Assembly: GCA_964437215.1 (NCBI GenBank)
Contig: CAYTFZ010000023.1
Location: 1-30,462 of the forward strand
Source of the DNA: JAAYAN01 sp964437215
GTDB lineage: Bacteria; Bacteroidota; Ignavibacteria; Ignavibacteriales; Melioribacteraceae
Direction: 5' to 3'
DNA length: 30,462 nt
Of the stretch, positions 16,501 through 24,594 are shown piece by piece (position 1 is the stretch's first letter; each line of letters opens with the position of its first letter). The notes under the pieces are model-generated. The model was not told the DNA's origin and did not search any database. It saw nothing but the letters and a program-made list of their open reading frames with translations. A program made the position numbers and the translations under genes.

Positions 16501-17298
16501 TTGCAATTTTATAAAAAACTTATATTGAAGTTTTTAAGAAGTAAAAAGAAATTTGATTTTTCTGCAAAAGGGAAAAATATCATAGTCTTTGCTCCCCACC
16601 CCGATGATGAAACTCTTGGATGCGGCGGAACAATTGCCGAACTTGCCAGCCGCGGGAATAATGTTAATATCGTTTTTTTAACTGATGGAACTAGTTCTCA
16701 TACAAAATTTATTTCCAGACAAGAATTAAAATCAATACGGATTAAAGAAGCAGAAAAGGCTGCTTATGAACTCGGCATTAAATCCGAAAATCTTCATTTT
16801 TTAGAAATAACCGATGGTAATTTGGATAAACAATATAAAAAAACAGTTTCACTTATTGCAGAAACCCTTAAAAATAATAAACCCGATATTATCTTTGTAA
16901 CTTCCGGTAAAGAATTTCCTGACGATCATTTTTTTACAAATAAGTCGGTTCTAGAAGCTGTAAAAGAGTCAAGTATTTCGCCGGATATTTACGAGTATCT
17001 TATTTGGTATTGGCATAGCTGGCCTTTTACACTTTCTTTACCCGAAGGCAAGAAAAATATTCTCAGCTTTATTCTCAGATCAATAAAAACATTTGCTGGA
17101 TTGCAGACGCTTTTTCTTGTAAACTGCTGTGCTTATATTTCGGTATCGCAAAAAAAGAAAATAAATGCGCTTAATCAACATAAATCACAAATTGAAAGAT
17201 TAAATGGGATTATTGGTTGGCCTGTTTTAGGAGATGTATCAAAGGGAGAGTTTTTAAATTTCTTCCTTTCTGAAAACGAGTTTTTCATAAAAAGATGA
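16501..17298 (+). CDS. PIG-L family N-acetylglucosaminyl deacetylase-like protein
   Basis: A 265-residue zinc-dependent deacetylase of the PIG-L/LmbE superfamily. FAPHPDDETLGCGG at about 30-43 provides the zinc-binding HPDD; FLTDGTSSH follows, and PDDHFF near 138 supplies the third histidine. Family members remove acetyl or other acyl groups from amino sugars such as GlcNAc. Next to glycosyltransferases and an acetyltransferase it probably edits N-acyl groups on the glycan or its lipid-linked precursor. Translation starts at TTG 16501. It is the last gene before a 112-base gap that holds a new promoter. Confidence 0.9.
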   Translation: MQFYKKLILKFLRSKKKFDFSAKGKNIIVFAPHPDDETLGCGGTIAELASRGNNVNIVFLTDGTSSHTKFISRQELKSIRIKEAEKAAYELGIKSENLHFLEITDGNLDKQYKKTVSLIAETLKNNKPDIIFVTSGKEFPDDHFFTNKSVLEAVKESSISPDIYEYLIWYWHSWPFTLSLPEGKKNILSFILRSIKTFAGLQTLFLVNCCAYISVSQKKKINALNQHKSQIERLNGIIGWPVLGDVSKGEFLNFFLSENEFFIKR

Positions 17299-17362
17299 AA
17301 ATATGTATATTCTTAAATGTTCTCTTTGCCTATTAACAAAAGATTTTGACTTTTTCTTTATA

Positions 17363-17393
17363 TTTACACTTTAGATCCTCTTAATTAAATTTG
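17363..17393 (+). promoter_or_regulatory. Predicted promoter for the two C-methyltransferase-like genes
   Basis: TTTA at 17363-17366, 19 bases, then TAAATTTG at 17386-17393 fits the Bacteroidota -33/-7 pattern with one mismatch. An alternative sigma-70-like pair, TTGACT (17346-17351) and TTTAGA (17370-17375) with an 18-base spacer, overlaps it. Either would start transcription just before the GGAG and ATG at 17411. Confidence 0.4.
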
Positions 17394-17410
17394 TAATACC
17401 CGGAGATAAT

Positions 17411-18619
17411 ATGGCTGAAATACAAAACAATTTAATTTGCCCAAATTGCGGAAGTAAAACCATTAGAACTTTTTTCAGGACAGAAAACGTGCCAGTCCAC
17501 AGTGTTTTGCTTATGGATACTGAGGATGAGGCAGTAAGTTACCCCAAAGGCGATATAGAGCTTGGTTATTGCAGTACCTGCACATTCATTTATAATACAG
17601 TATTCGATGCTTCCAAACACGAATATTCATCTAAATACGAAGAGACCCAGGGATTTTCGGATACCTTTAATAAATTTCATAGAAATCTCGCTCAAAAACT
17701 GATTGATAAACATAATCTTCATAATAAGGACATCATTGAAATAGGTTGCGGGAAAGGTGAATTTCTTACGATGATATGCGAATTAGGCAATAACAAAGGG
17801 ATTGGATTCGATCCTTCGTATGTTCCCGGAAGAAGCAAAAGCAAAATTGAAGAAAAAGTAAATTTTATAAAAGATTTTTACTCTGAAAAATATACAAAGT
17901 ATCATGGCGATTTTGTAGCTTGCAAGATGACTCTGGAACATATCCCCGATACGCTTGAATTTTTAAAAATCGTACGCCGCTCAATCGGTGATAGATATAA
18001 TACAATAATTTTCTTCCAAGTACCCGACACCGAAAGAGTTCTTGCCGAAAAAGGTTTTTGGGATATTTATTACGAACATTGTTCCTATTTTAATGTCGCG
18101 TCCCTCGAAACTGCATTCAAGCTTGCAGGTTTTAAAGTAATCGATAGCGGCAAAGACTACGATGACCAATATTTAATGGTTGAAGCTGTTCCAACAACTG
18201 AAATGCAAGAGATTTCAATTAATCCGGCTCAAAAAGAAAAAATGGAAAAGCTTGTAAACAATTTTGAATCCGAAATAAAAGAAAGACTGAATGAATGGAG
18301 GAATGATTTTATAAACTATAAAAATCAGGGTAAAAAGGCTTTATTATGGGGCGGCGGTTCAAAAGCTGTAGCTTTTCTAACAACACTGGGAATAAAAGAT
18401 GAAATTAAGTATGCTGTTGATATAAATCCATTTAAACATAATACTTATCTTGCCGGCAACGGACAAAAAATAGTTTCCCCCGAATTTCTAAAAGAATTCA
18501 TGCCTGAGGTTGTTGTTGTTATGAATCCGATTTATGTTGATGAAATTACAAAAGACATTAATAAGATGGGATTGAATCCTCAAATAGTACCGATAGATTA
18601 TAAAGATAAACAAGGATAA
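17411..18619 (+). CDS. C-methyltransferase-like protein, tandem copy 1
   Basis: A 402-residue protein with the three-domain layout of sugar C-methyltransferases. The N-terminal zinc domain has CPNC and CSTC; the SAM-binding domain has DIIEIGCGKGEFL and later MTLEHIPDTLEF; the C-terminal domain has LLWGGGSKAVAFL. The catalytic-region Glu-His pair is present (IYYEHCSYF), unlike the Gln in the CDP-module enzyme. It probably methylates a sugar, or acts on a related nucleotide-linked or lipid-linked substrate. GGAG lies 6 bases before the ATG. It is followed by a paralogue 3 bases later. Confidence 0.85.
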   Translation: MAEIQNNLICPNCGSKTIRTFFRTENVPVHSVLLMDTEDEAVSYPKGDIELGYCSTCTFIYNTVFDASKHEYSSKYEETQGFSDTFNKFHRNLAQKLIDKHNLHNKDIIEIGCGKGEFLTMICELGNNKGIGFDPSYVPGRSKSKIEEKVNFIKDFYSEKYTKYHGDFVACKMTLEHIPDTLEFLKIVRRSIGDRYNTIIFFQVPDTERVLAEKGFWDIYYEHCSYFNVASLETAFKLAGFKVIDSGKDYDDQYLMVEAVPTTEMQEISINPAQKEKMEKLVNNFESEIKERLNEWRNDFINYKNQGKKALLWGGGSKAVAFLTTLGIKDEIKYAVDINPFKHNTYLAGNGQKIVSPEFLKEFMPEVVVVMNPIYVDEITKDINKMGLNPQIVPIDYKDKQG

Positions 18620-18622
18620 AAA

Positions 18623-19768
18623 ATGGTTTGTTCAGTTTGTCATTCTGATAATATTACTGTTTTAACCGATATTTTAGATATACCTGTTTTTTGTAATGTT
18701 CTTCTTAAAAGCAGAACCGAAGCTCTTAAAGCCCCAAAGGGTAATATAAAATTATGCAGCTGCAATAATTGCAATCACGTTTTTAATGCATCCTTTAAAC
18801 CTGAAATTATGGATTATGATCAGGATTACGAAAACTCTTTGCACTTTTCTTCAGTTTTTAATAAATATGCCGAGAACCTCGCCGATTATATTATTTCGAA
18901 ATACAATATCCGCAACAAAGATATAATTGACATCGGCTGCGGAAAAGGTGATTTTTTAAATATTATATGCAACCGCGGAAATAACAAAGGTACAGGGTTT
19001 GATAAAAGTTATGTGCCAAAACACAACGATAAAAATATAACATTCATACAGGATTTTTATTCGGACAAATATTTAAGTTACAATGCCGAACTTATTTTAT
19101 GCCGGCAAGTTCTTGAACATATTCCAAAACCCGGTGAGTTTTTAAATAGTTTTGATAAAGCCATAAAAAGTAAAGATTCTTCAATAGTTTTTTTCGAAGT
19201 TCCTAATGCAATGTACACTATTGAATCTCTTGGTATATGGGATTTAATTTATGAACATTGCTCTTATTTCACGGCACACTCAATTTACTCTTTATTTAAC
19301 TCTTACGGATATGCTGTCCTTGATTTAAAAGAACAGTTTTCGGGTCAATATTTAAGCATCGAACTTTCACCTGATAAAAGTAAATCCGGCAATATCAGTG
19401 TTCCGGTTCCGGATAAATCTTTATTTAACAAATTCAAGAAAGAATATGAAAGTAAAATTGAATATTGGCAAAAAGTTATAGCTTCTCAAAAATATGAAGG
19501 GAAAAAGATTGTTGTTTGGAGCGCGGGATCAAAAGGGGTTACATTCTTAAATCTTGTTGATCCGGAAGGATACATTAATTTTGTTGTTGATGTGAGTCCG
19601 CAAAAACAAAATCTTTTTGTACCCGGGACAGGACAGCAGATAATTTCCCCTGATAAATTAAAAGAAATAAAACCAGATACTGTTATAATAATGAATCCGG
19701 TTTATGAATTGGAAATAAGAAATACTTTAGAAAACATCGGTGTTTTTTGCGAAATACTTAAGGCTTAG
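18623..19768 (+). CDS. C-methyltransferase-like protein, tandem copy 2
   Basis: A 381-residue paralogue of the preceding gene: N-terminal CSVC and CNNC zinc pairs, IIDIGCGKGDFLNIICNRGNN, LEHIPKPGEF, LIYEHCSYF and a C-terminal VVWSAGSKGVTFL. Both copies keep the Glu-His pair and the glycine-rich SAM loop, so neither looks dead. AAGGAT lies just before the ATG. The last 11 bases overlap the end of the HIT gene on the other strand, and no terminator is visible at the junction. Two successive methyl transfers, or two acceptors, are possible explanations for the pair. Confidence 0.84.
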   Translation: MVCSVCHSDNITVLTDILDIPVFCNVLLKSRTEALKAPKGNIKLCSCNNCNHVFNASFKPEIMDYDQDYENSLHFSSVFNKYAENLADYIISKYNIRNKDIIDIGCGKGDFLNIICNRGNNKGTGFDKSYVPKHNDKNITFIQDFYSDKYLSYNAELILCRQVLEHIPKPGEFLNSFDKAIKSKDSSIVFFEVPNAMYTIESLGIWDLIYEHCSYFTAHSIYSLFNSYGYAVLDLKEQFSGQYLSIELSPDKSKSGNISVPVPDKSLFNKFKKEYESKIEYWQKVIASQKYEGKKIVVWSAGSKGVTFLNLVDPEGYINFVVDVSPQKQNLFVPGTGQQIISPDKLKEIKPDTVIIMNPVYELEIRNTLENIGVFCEILKA

Positions 19769-20276
19769 AATTATTCCCCGAAATAATTTTAAATTCATTA
19801 GAAAGCTGTTTTTTTATATCCAGCAAATCCTGTGAAATAACTTTTACCTCACCTATTACAGGCATAAAGTTAGTATCCCCGTTCCATCGTGGAACTACGT
19901 GAAGATGAATATGCTGATCAATTCCAGCTCCTGCTGCTTTTCCCAGATTCATCCCAACATTAAAACCTTGCGGATTCATCAACTTTTCAAATACTTTTAT
20001 AGTAAGCTGAAGTTCTTCCATCATTTCGGTATATTCTTCCTGGATAACCTGTTTAAAATCGGATAAATGTCTGTTTGGTATTATCATCAAATGTCCGCCG
20101 TTATACGGGTAAAGATTAAGCATAATAAACGAATGTTTTCCGCGATGAATAACAAGCGAACTGTCCAATGTTTCATCTTCAATTGCTGCCCGGCAAAACA
20201 CGCATCCGCAATCCTTCTCTTTCTGGTTAAAAGACTCAATATATTTACTTCTCCACGGAGACCACATTTTTTCCAT
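19758..20276 (-). CDS. HIT-family nucleotide hydrolase/phosphorylase (Ap4A-type)
   Basis: A 172-residue histidine-triad protein. The active site is HIHLHVVPRW, preceded by the GGHLMIIPNRH strand. The N-terminal CGCVFC could, with a later His, bind zinc, as in the Ap4A phosphorylase-like branch; the opening MWSPWRSKYIE is typical of that branch. Such enzymes act on diadenosine polyphosphates or other adenylylated compounds. It lies directly downstream of a strong terminator that ends the EF-G transcript, with only about 20 bases between the T-run and the ATG, so its own promoter must overlap the hairpin or it relies on read-through. Confidence 0.9.
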   Translation of the reverse strand: MEKMWSPWRSKYIESFNQKEKDCGCVFCRAAIEDETLDSSLVIHRGKHSFIMLNLYPYNGGHLMIIPNRHLSDFKQVIQEEYTEMMEELQLTIKVFEKLMNPQGFNVGMNLGKAAGAGIDQHIHLHVVPRWNGDTNFMPVIGEVKVISQDLLDIKKQLSNEFKIISGNNSKP

Positions 20277-20290
20277 AAGTTACCTCAATG

Positions 20291-20323
20291 CAAAAAAAAA
20301 GCGGAAGAAATTCTTCCGCTTTT
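20291..20323 (-). terminator. Strong intrinsic terminator after the EF-G-like gene
   Basis: GCGGAAGAA at 20301-20309 and its reverse complement at 20311-20319 form a 9-bp stem, extended by A-T pairs. On the minus strand the stem is followed by a run of nine T (20300-20292). This is a canonical rho-independent terminator located 16 bases past the stop of the EF-G-like gene. It has a shorter T-run on the plus side, so it could also stop stray plus-strand transcription. Confidence 0.9.
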
Positions 20324-20338
20324 ATAAATAAATAAGAC

Positions 20339-22429
20339 TTATTCTTCTTCTTTCGATTTTTGATATTCTTCAATAATTTTCGATTCAACTTCTTTAGGTA
20401 CTTCCTCATAATGAGAGAATTTCAATGAATATGCACCTCTTCCCTGAGTAAGCGAACGAAGCTGAGTTGAATATTTGTAAAGTTCGGCAAGCGGAACTTT
20501 AGCGTTTATTTTTTGGAAAGGACCTTCTGCATCCATACCGCTGATTTTACCGCGGCGGCTGGAAATATCCCCCATAACATCGCCCATATAATCTTCAGGC
20601 ACTTTTACGCTTATATCATAGATAGGCTCTAAAATAACAGGTTTAGCAAGCATAAATCCTTTTTTAAATGCCTGCGATGCAGCCAGTTTGAAAGAAACTT
20701 CATCAGAATCCACATTATGGTAAGTTCCATCAAACAATGTAACTTTAATATCAATTACTTTGCTTCCGGTTTGAATACCTTTAACCATTGTTTCTTTCAA
20801 TCCCTTCTCAACAGCTGGAATAAACCTTCCTGGAACAACACCGCCTACTATTGCATCTACAAATTCAAATCCTTCGCCTCTTGGTTTTGGTTCAAGTTTA
20901 AGATGAACGTGACCGTACTGTCCTCTTCCGCCAGACTGTTTTTTATGTTTAAATTCAGCATCATCGCATCTTCCTTTAATGGTTTCGCGGTATGGAATTC
21001 TTGGTTCTACCAGATCAACTTCAACATTATATCTGTCCTTAAGCATTTTAGTAGCAAGAGATAACTGCAGCTCACCTTGTCCGGAAACAATTGTCTGTCC
21101 AAGTTCAGGGTCAAAACGCACCAATAATGTCGGGTTTTCTTCGTGAATTGTATGAAGTCCGTTTGATATTTTATCTTCATCACCTTTCGATTTCGGCTGT
21201 ATTGCTGCAAAAATAACAGGTTCGGGAAATGTGATTTTTGACATCGAAATCGAAAAATCTTTAGCAGATAAAGTATCGTTTGTGTGCGAATCTTTTAGCT
21301 TTACTACAGCTCCAATATCACCGGCTTCAATTTTCGAAATATCTTTCCTGGTTTTACCATTAAGGCAAAAGATTTGTCCCATTCTTTCTTGTTTATTTTT
21401 TTCAGCATTTTGTAAATCCATTCCGGCTGTAACAGAACCGGAATAAACTTTAAATAATGATAGTTCACCTACATGCTGTTCAGATAAAGATTTAAATATA
21501 AGCAGCGCTGTTTTTCCTGAAGAAGAACAAGGCACATTCACTTTTTGATTTTTCCCAACTAATTCAGCTTTTGCTTCTGGTCTATCATTTGGAGCCGGGA
21601 AATATTCAACTATATAATCGAGCAGATTTGTATGACCAATTCCCTTTCCTGAAGAAAACGCAAATGCAGGGATAATAGTTCTGTTAACAATTCCAGCTTT
21701 CAAACCTTTTTTAATTTCGTCATCCGATAACGTACCGTTTTCGAAGAAGTTATTCATTATTTCTTCAGAAGATTCGGCTATCTTTTCGATAAGCTGTTCT
21801 CTTAAAGTTTCTGCGTCTCCTTTGATATTATCCGGAACATCTTCAACAGTAACTTTTTTAGAAGCAGCATCACCAAATGTAATTTTTTTCATTTTTATTA
21901 AATCAATAACGCTATTGCACCCAACTCCTTCGTGAACTGGTATTGTAACCGCAATAATATCATTCGACAACCTATCCTGAGCCATTTTTAAAGTTTCATC
22001 GAATTTTGAATGCTCGTTATCAATTTTGTTTATAACAACTGCCGCGGGCAATTCTAATTCTTTAACAAAATCCCATGTGGATTCTGTCCCAACTTCTATA
22101 CCTTCGGCGCTTTTAATTACAGAAATTGCTACATCAGCAACCTGAAGTCCGCTTTTTACCTGTCCGATAAAGTCCGAATAACCTGGAGTATCGATAATGT
22201 TTATTTTCGTATTTTTCCATTCGAGATGCAAAGGAGTAACTGACATTGAAATTTTTCTTTCAATTTCGTTCGGATTGTAATCCGATATTGTGTTACCTTC
22301 GTCAATTGTACCAATTCTGTTAATTTCGCCCGCAGTAAATAATAGTAATTCCGAGATTGTTGTTTTGCCGCTTCCACCGTGCCCGATTAAAGCAATATTA
22401 CGGATTGATTCAGTGCTAAAGATTTTCAA
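20339..22429 (-). CDS. EF-G2-like translational GTPase (elongation factor G paralogue)
   Basis: A 696-residue five-domain EF-G-like protein. The P-loop is IGHGGSGKTT (about 16-25) instead of the AHIDAGKTT of housekeeping EF-G; G3 is DTPGYSDF, where the catalytic His of DTPGHVDF is replaced by Tyr; G4 is NKIDN. The C-terminal domains IV and V are present (GGRGQYGHV, GGVVPGRFIPAVEKG, RRGKISGMD). This pattern matches the EF-G2/FusA2 branch; a mycobacterial member has been reported to bind nucleotide without ribosome-dependent GTPase activity. The role is therefore probably accessory to, not a replacement for, translocation. It starts at TTG with GGAGG (22434-22438) 4 bases upstream. Confidence 0.88.
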   Translation of the reverse strand: MKIFSTESIRNIALIGHGGSGKTTISELLLFTAGEINRIGTIDEGNTISDYNPNEIERKISMSVTPLHLEWKNTKINIIDTPGYSDFIGQVKSGLQVADVAISVIKSAEGIEVGTESTWDFVKELELPAAVVINKIDNEHSKFDETLKMAQDRLSNDIIAVTIPVHEGVGCNSVIDLIKMKKITFGDAASKKVTVEDVPDNIKGDAETLREQLIEKIAESSEEIMNNFFENGTLSDDEIKKGLKAGIVNRTIIPAFAFSSGKGIGHTNLLDYIVEYFPAPNDRPEAKAELVGKNQKVNVPCSSSGKTALLIFKSLSEQHVGELSLFKVYSGSVTAGMDLQNAEKNKQERMGQIFCLNGKTRKDISKIEAGDIGAVVKLKDSHTNDTLSAKDFSISMSKITFPEPVIFAAIQPKSKGDEDKISNGLHTIHEENPTLLVRFDPELGQTIVSGQGELQLSLATKMLKDRYNVEVDLVEPRIPYRETIKGRCDDAEFKHKKQSGGRGQYGHVHLKLEPKPRGEGFEFVDAIVGGVVPGRFIPAVEKGLKETMVKGIQTGSKVIDIKVTLFDGTYHNVDSDEVSFKLAASQAFKKGFMLAKPVILEPIYDISVKVPEDYMGDVMGDISSRRGKISGMDAEGPFQKINAKVPLAELYKYSTQLRSLTQGRGAYSLKFSHYEEVPKEVESKIIEEYQKSKEEE

Positions 22430-22466
22430 GCTGCCTCCATAAAGATAATTCCTTCAGATATTCTAT

Positions 22467-22844
22467 TTAATTAAATAATCTTGACCAAAAAGCTTTCACT
22501 CCTTTGCGCATTGCCGATACATTTTTCGAAAAACTATCGGTTGAATGGCTTGAGCTAAATAACTGTTTAATATTGGTCAGCGAATTTATTCTTTGTCTTA
22601 ATTCATCAAAAAGACGGCTGTATTCTGAAATCTGCCTTTCTGCCTGGTCCGAAAACGAAAGCATTTTCTCGCTTATTTCAGTGAGATTTTCAACTAACGG
22701 ATCAACTCTTCTTCTAAAATCATCTAAAATACTGTTTGTGTTTTCCAATGTATTATGAAGTTTCTTTGCAATTATTATTAAATAAATGCAAAGTGCTGTG
22801 GCCGTAATCAGCAGCACCGATAGAAGAATATCATTTAATCCCAT
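22467..22844 (-). CDS. DUF948-type small membrane-anchored protein
   Basis: A 125-residue protein with one N-terminal transmembrane segment (about residues 6-25, ILLSVLLITATALCIYLII) and a cytoplasmic helical, probably coiled-coil part with regularly spaced leucines (NILDDFRRRVDPLVENLTEISEKML). This is the DUF948 layout. DUF948 genes commonly sit next to YtxH genes, as here, where it starts 2 bases after the YtxH stop. Its function is unknown; an envelope-stress or membrane-organising role is only a guess. The EF-G-like gene follows 37 bases later. Confidence 0.8.
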   Translation of the reverse strand: MGLNDILLSVLLITATALCIYLIIIAKKLHNTLENTNSILDDFRRRVDPLVENLTEISEKMLSFSDQAERQISEYSRLFDELRQRINSLTNIKQLFSSSHSTDSFSKNVSAMRKGVKAFWSRLFN

Positions 22845-22846
22845 TT

Positions 22847-23251
22847 TTAAGCCTCTTTTTCAGCTTTGTATGTATCCATACCTGCTTTTACTGCACTCTT
22901 TATTCTATCTGCTTCTTTCTTGCCTTCTTCTGCAAATGCACTGCCCTTTTTCTTAGCTTCATCAATTATTTCTTCTGCTTCGCCTAAAAGAGCATCAACT
23001 TTTTTTTTTGCTTCCGATATTAATCTTTCTGATTTTTGTTTGCCATCGTTAATTAATTCCTGAGCTTTGGTTTTAGCTTTCTGCATATACTCACCGGCTT
23101 CATCCATATATTCACCGGATTTATCTTTAATATCTTGTCTTAATTCTTTACCTGCTTTAGGAGCATATAAAAGAGCAATTACTGATCCTACTATTCCGCC
23201 GGCTATAAAACCGAGCAGTAAACCTTTTCCGTAATTATTATCCTGTGCCAT
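22847..23251 (-). CDS. YtxH domain protein
   Basis: A 134-residue YtxH-type protein. A glycine-rich transmembrane segment (GLLLGFIAGGIVGSVIALLYAP) is followed by GKELRQDI and a long charged helix rich in Lys, Glu and Ala, repeating about every 11 residues (for example YMDEAGEYMQKAKTKA), similar to LEA-like or apolipoprotein-like helices. In Bacillus such genes belong to the general stress response. I place the start at ATG 23251, because GGAGG (23257-23261) is 5 bases upstream; that sequence would otherwise have to code for the first residues of a longer form starting at 23266. Confidence 0.85.
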   Translation of the reverse strand: MAQDNNYGKGLLLGFIAGGIVGSVIALLYAPKAGKELRQDIKDKSGEYMDEAGEYMQKAKTKAQELINDGKQKSERLISEAKKKVDALLGEAEEIIDEAKKKGSAFAEEGKKEADRIKSAVKAGMDTYKAEKEA

Positions 23252-23294
23252 TTCTTCCTCCATCAAATTAATTAGTATTGTGCAAAATAATAAG

Positions 23295-23332
23295 AGCCCC
23301 GACTAAAATCAAGTAAACTGAACAGACGGGGC
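23295..23332 (-). terminator. Probable terminator hairpin after icd
   Basis: GCCCCG at 23295-23300 pairs with CGGGGC at 23327-23332 across a 26-base loop, 8 bases past the icd stop. On the minus strand the stem is followed by TCTTATTATTTTG, which is T-rich but has no clean T-run, so this is a weaker call than the terminator after the EF-G-like gene. Confidence 0.5.
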
Positions 23333-23340
23333 ATTAATAA

Positions 23341-24594
23341 TTATTTCATATTTTTTATTATCTCTTTTGCAAATTCCGAGCACTTCACTTCTTTTGCATC
23401 TTTTAGCAAACGGGCAAAATCGTAGGTTACAACCTTCGATTTTATTGTGCGCTGCAGCGATTTTTCAATTAAGGACGCTGCTTTTTTCCAGCCGAGATAT
23501 TCAAACATCATAACTCCCGAAAGAATTACTGAACCCGGATTAATTTTATCGAGTCCAGCATATTTCGGAGCAGTTCCGTGAGTTGCTTCAAAAACAGCAT
23601 AATGATAGCTCATATTTGCTCCAGGAGCTATTCCAAGTCCCCCTACCTGAGCAGCGCAGGCATCCGAAATGTAATCGCCGTTTAAATTCGGGGTTGCAAG
23701 CACATCATATTCATCGGGACGCAGAAGTACCTGCTGAAACATACTGTCGGCAATTCTGTCTTTAATAAGGATTTTTCCTTCAGGAACTTTGCCGTTATAT
23801 TTTTCCCAAACTTCAGCTTCTGTTATTGTTTTATCGGGGAAATGATTTTTAGCGGCTTTATAACCCCATTCGGTAAATGCTCCCTCTGTAAACTTCATAA
23901 TATTTCCTTTATGAACAAGAGTTACGCTTTTGCGCTTATTGGCAATTGCATATTCAATAGCTTTAACAACAAGTCTTTCTGTGCCGAACTCGCTTATCGG
24001 TTTAATTCCTATTCCCGAACCTGAACGTATTTGTTTATTATATTTTTCCGATAAAAATGAAATTATTTCTTCAGCTTCTTTAGAATTCCCTTTGAATTCA
24101 ATGCCGGCATAAACATCTTCGGTATTTTCGCGATAAATTACAATATCAAGATCCTGCGGACGTTTAACCGGACTTGGAGTGCCCGAATAATATTTAACTG
24201 GACGCACGCATGCAAAAAGATCAAGTTTTTGACGCAAAGTTACATTAAGACTCCGAATACCGCCTCCAACCGGAGTTGTAAGAGGACCTTTTATTGCTAC
24301 AATATATTCTTTTATTGCATCTATTGTTTCTTCGGGAAGCCATTCGTTGTTGCCATATAATTTTACCGACTTTTCACCGGCATATATTTCCATCCATTCA
24401 ATCTTTTTTTTGCCCCCGTAAGCTTTTTCAACAGCTGCATCAAAAACCATCTGCGAGGCTCTCCAAATATCAGGACCTGTGCCGTCTCCTTCAATAAACG
24501 GGATTACAGGATTATCGGGAACTACAAGCTTATCATTTTTAATTTTAATTTTTTCTCCGGAAGCCGGTACTACAATTTTTTTATAACTGCTCAT
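23341..24594 (-). CDS. icd: NADP-dependent isocitrate dehydrogenase
   Basis: Icd oxidises isocitrate to 2-oxoglutarate in the TCA cycle. The 417 residues are the dimeric E. coli-type enzyme. PVIPFIEGDGTGPDIW opens the protein; the substrate loop is GGGIRSLNVTLRQKLDLFACVRP, where the phosphate-sensing Ser and binding Arg residues occur; YRENTEDVYAG follows; and HGTAPKYAGLDKINPGS carries the Lys-Tyr pair that selects NADP over NAD. AAGGAG precedes the ATG, which directly follows the stop of the upstream membrane-protein gene (TAGATG). A hairpin follows the stop. No other TCA genes are in the window. Confidence 0.96.
   Translation of the reverse strand: MSSYKKIVVPASGEKIKIKNDKLVVPDNPVIPFIEGDGTGPDIWRASQMVFDAAVEKAYGGKKKIEWMEIYAGEKSVKLYGNNEWLPEETIDAIKEYIVAIKGPLTTPVGGGIRSLNVTLRQKLDLFACVRPVKYYSGTPSPVKRPQDLDIVIYRENTEDVYAGIEFKGNSKEAEEIISFLSEKYNKQIRSGSGIGIKPISEFGTERLVVKAIEYAIANKRKSVTLVHKGNIMKFTEGAFTEWGYKAAKNHFPDKTITEAEVWEKYNGKVPEGKILIKDRIADSMFQQVLLRPDEYDVLATPNLNGDYISDACAAQVGGLGIAPGANMSYHYAVFEATHGTAPKYAGLDKINPGSVILSGVMMFEYLGWKKAASLIEKSLQRTIKSKVVTYDFARLLKDAKEVKCSEFAKEIIKNMK

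Noticed and set aside
20717..21064. Plus-strand ORF of 115 codons opposite the EF-G-like gene
   Set aside because: Antisense shadow with no recognisable motif and no ribosome site.
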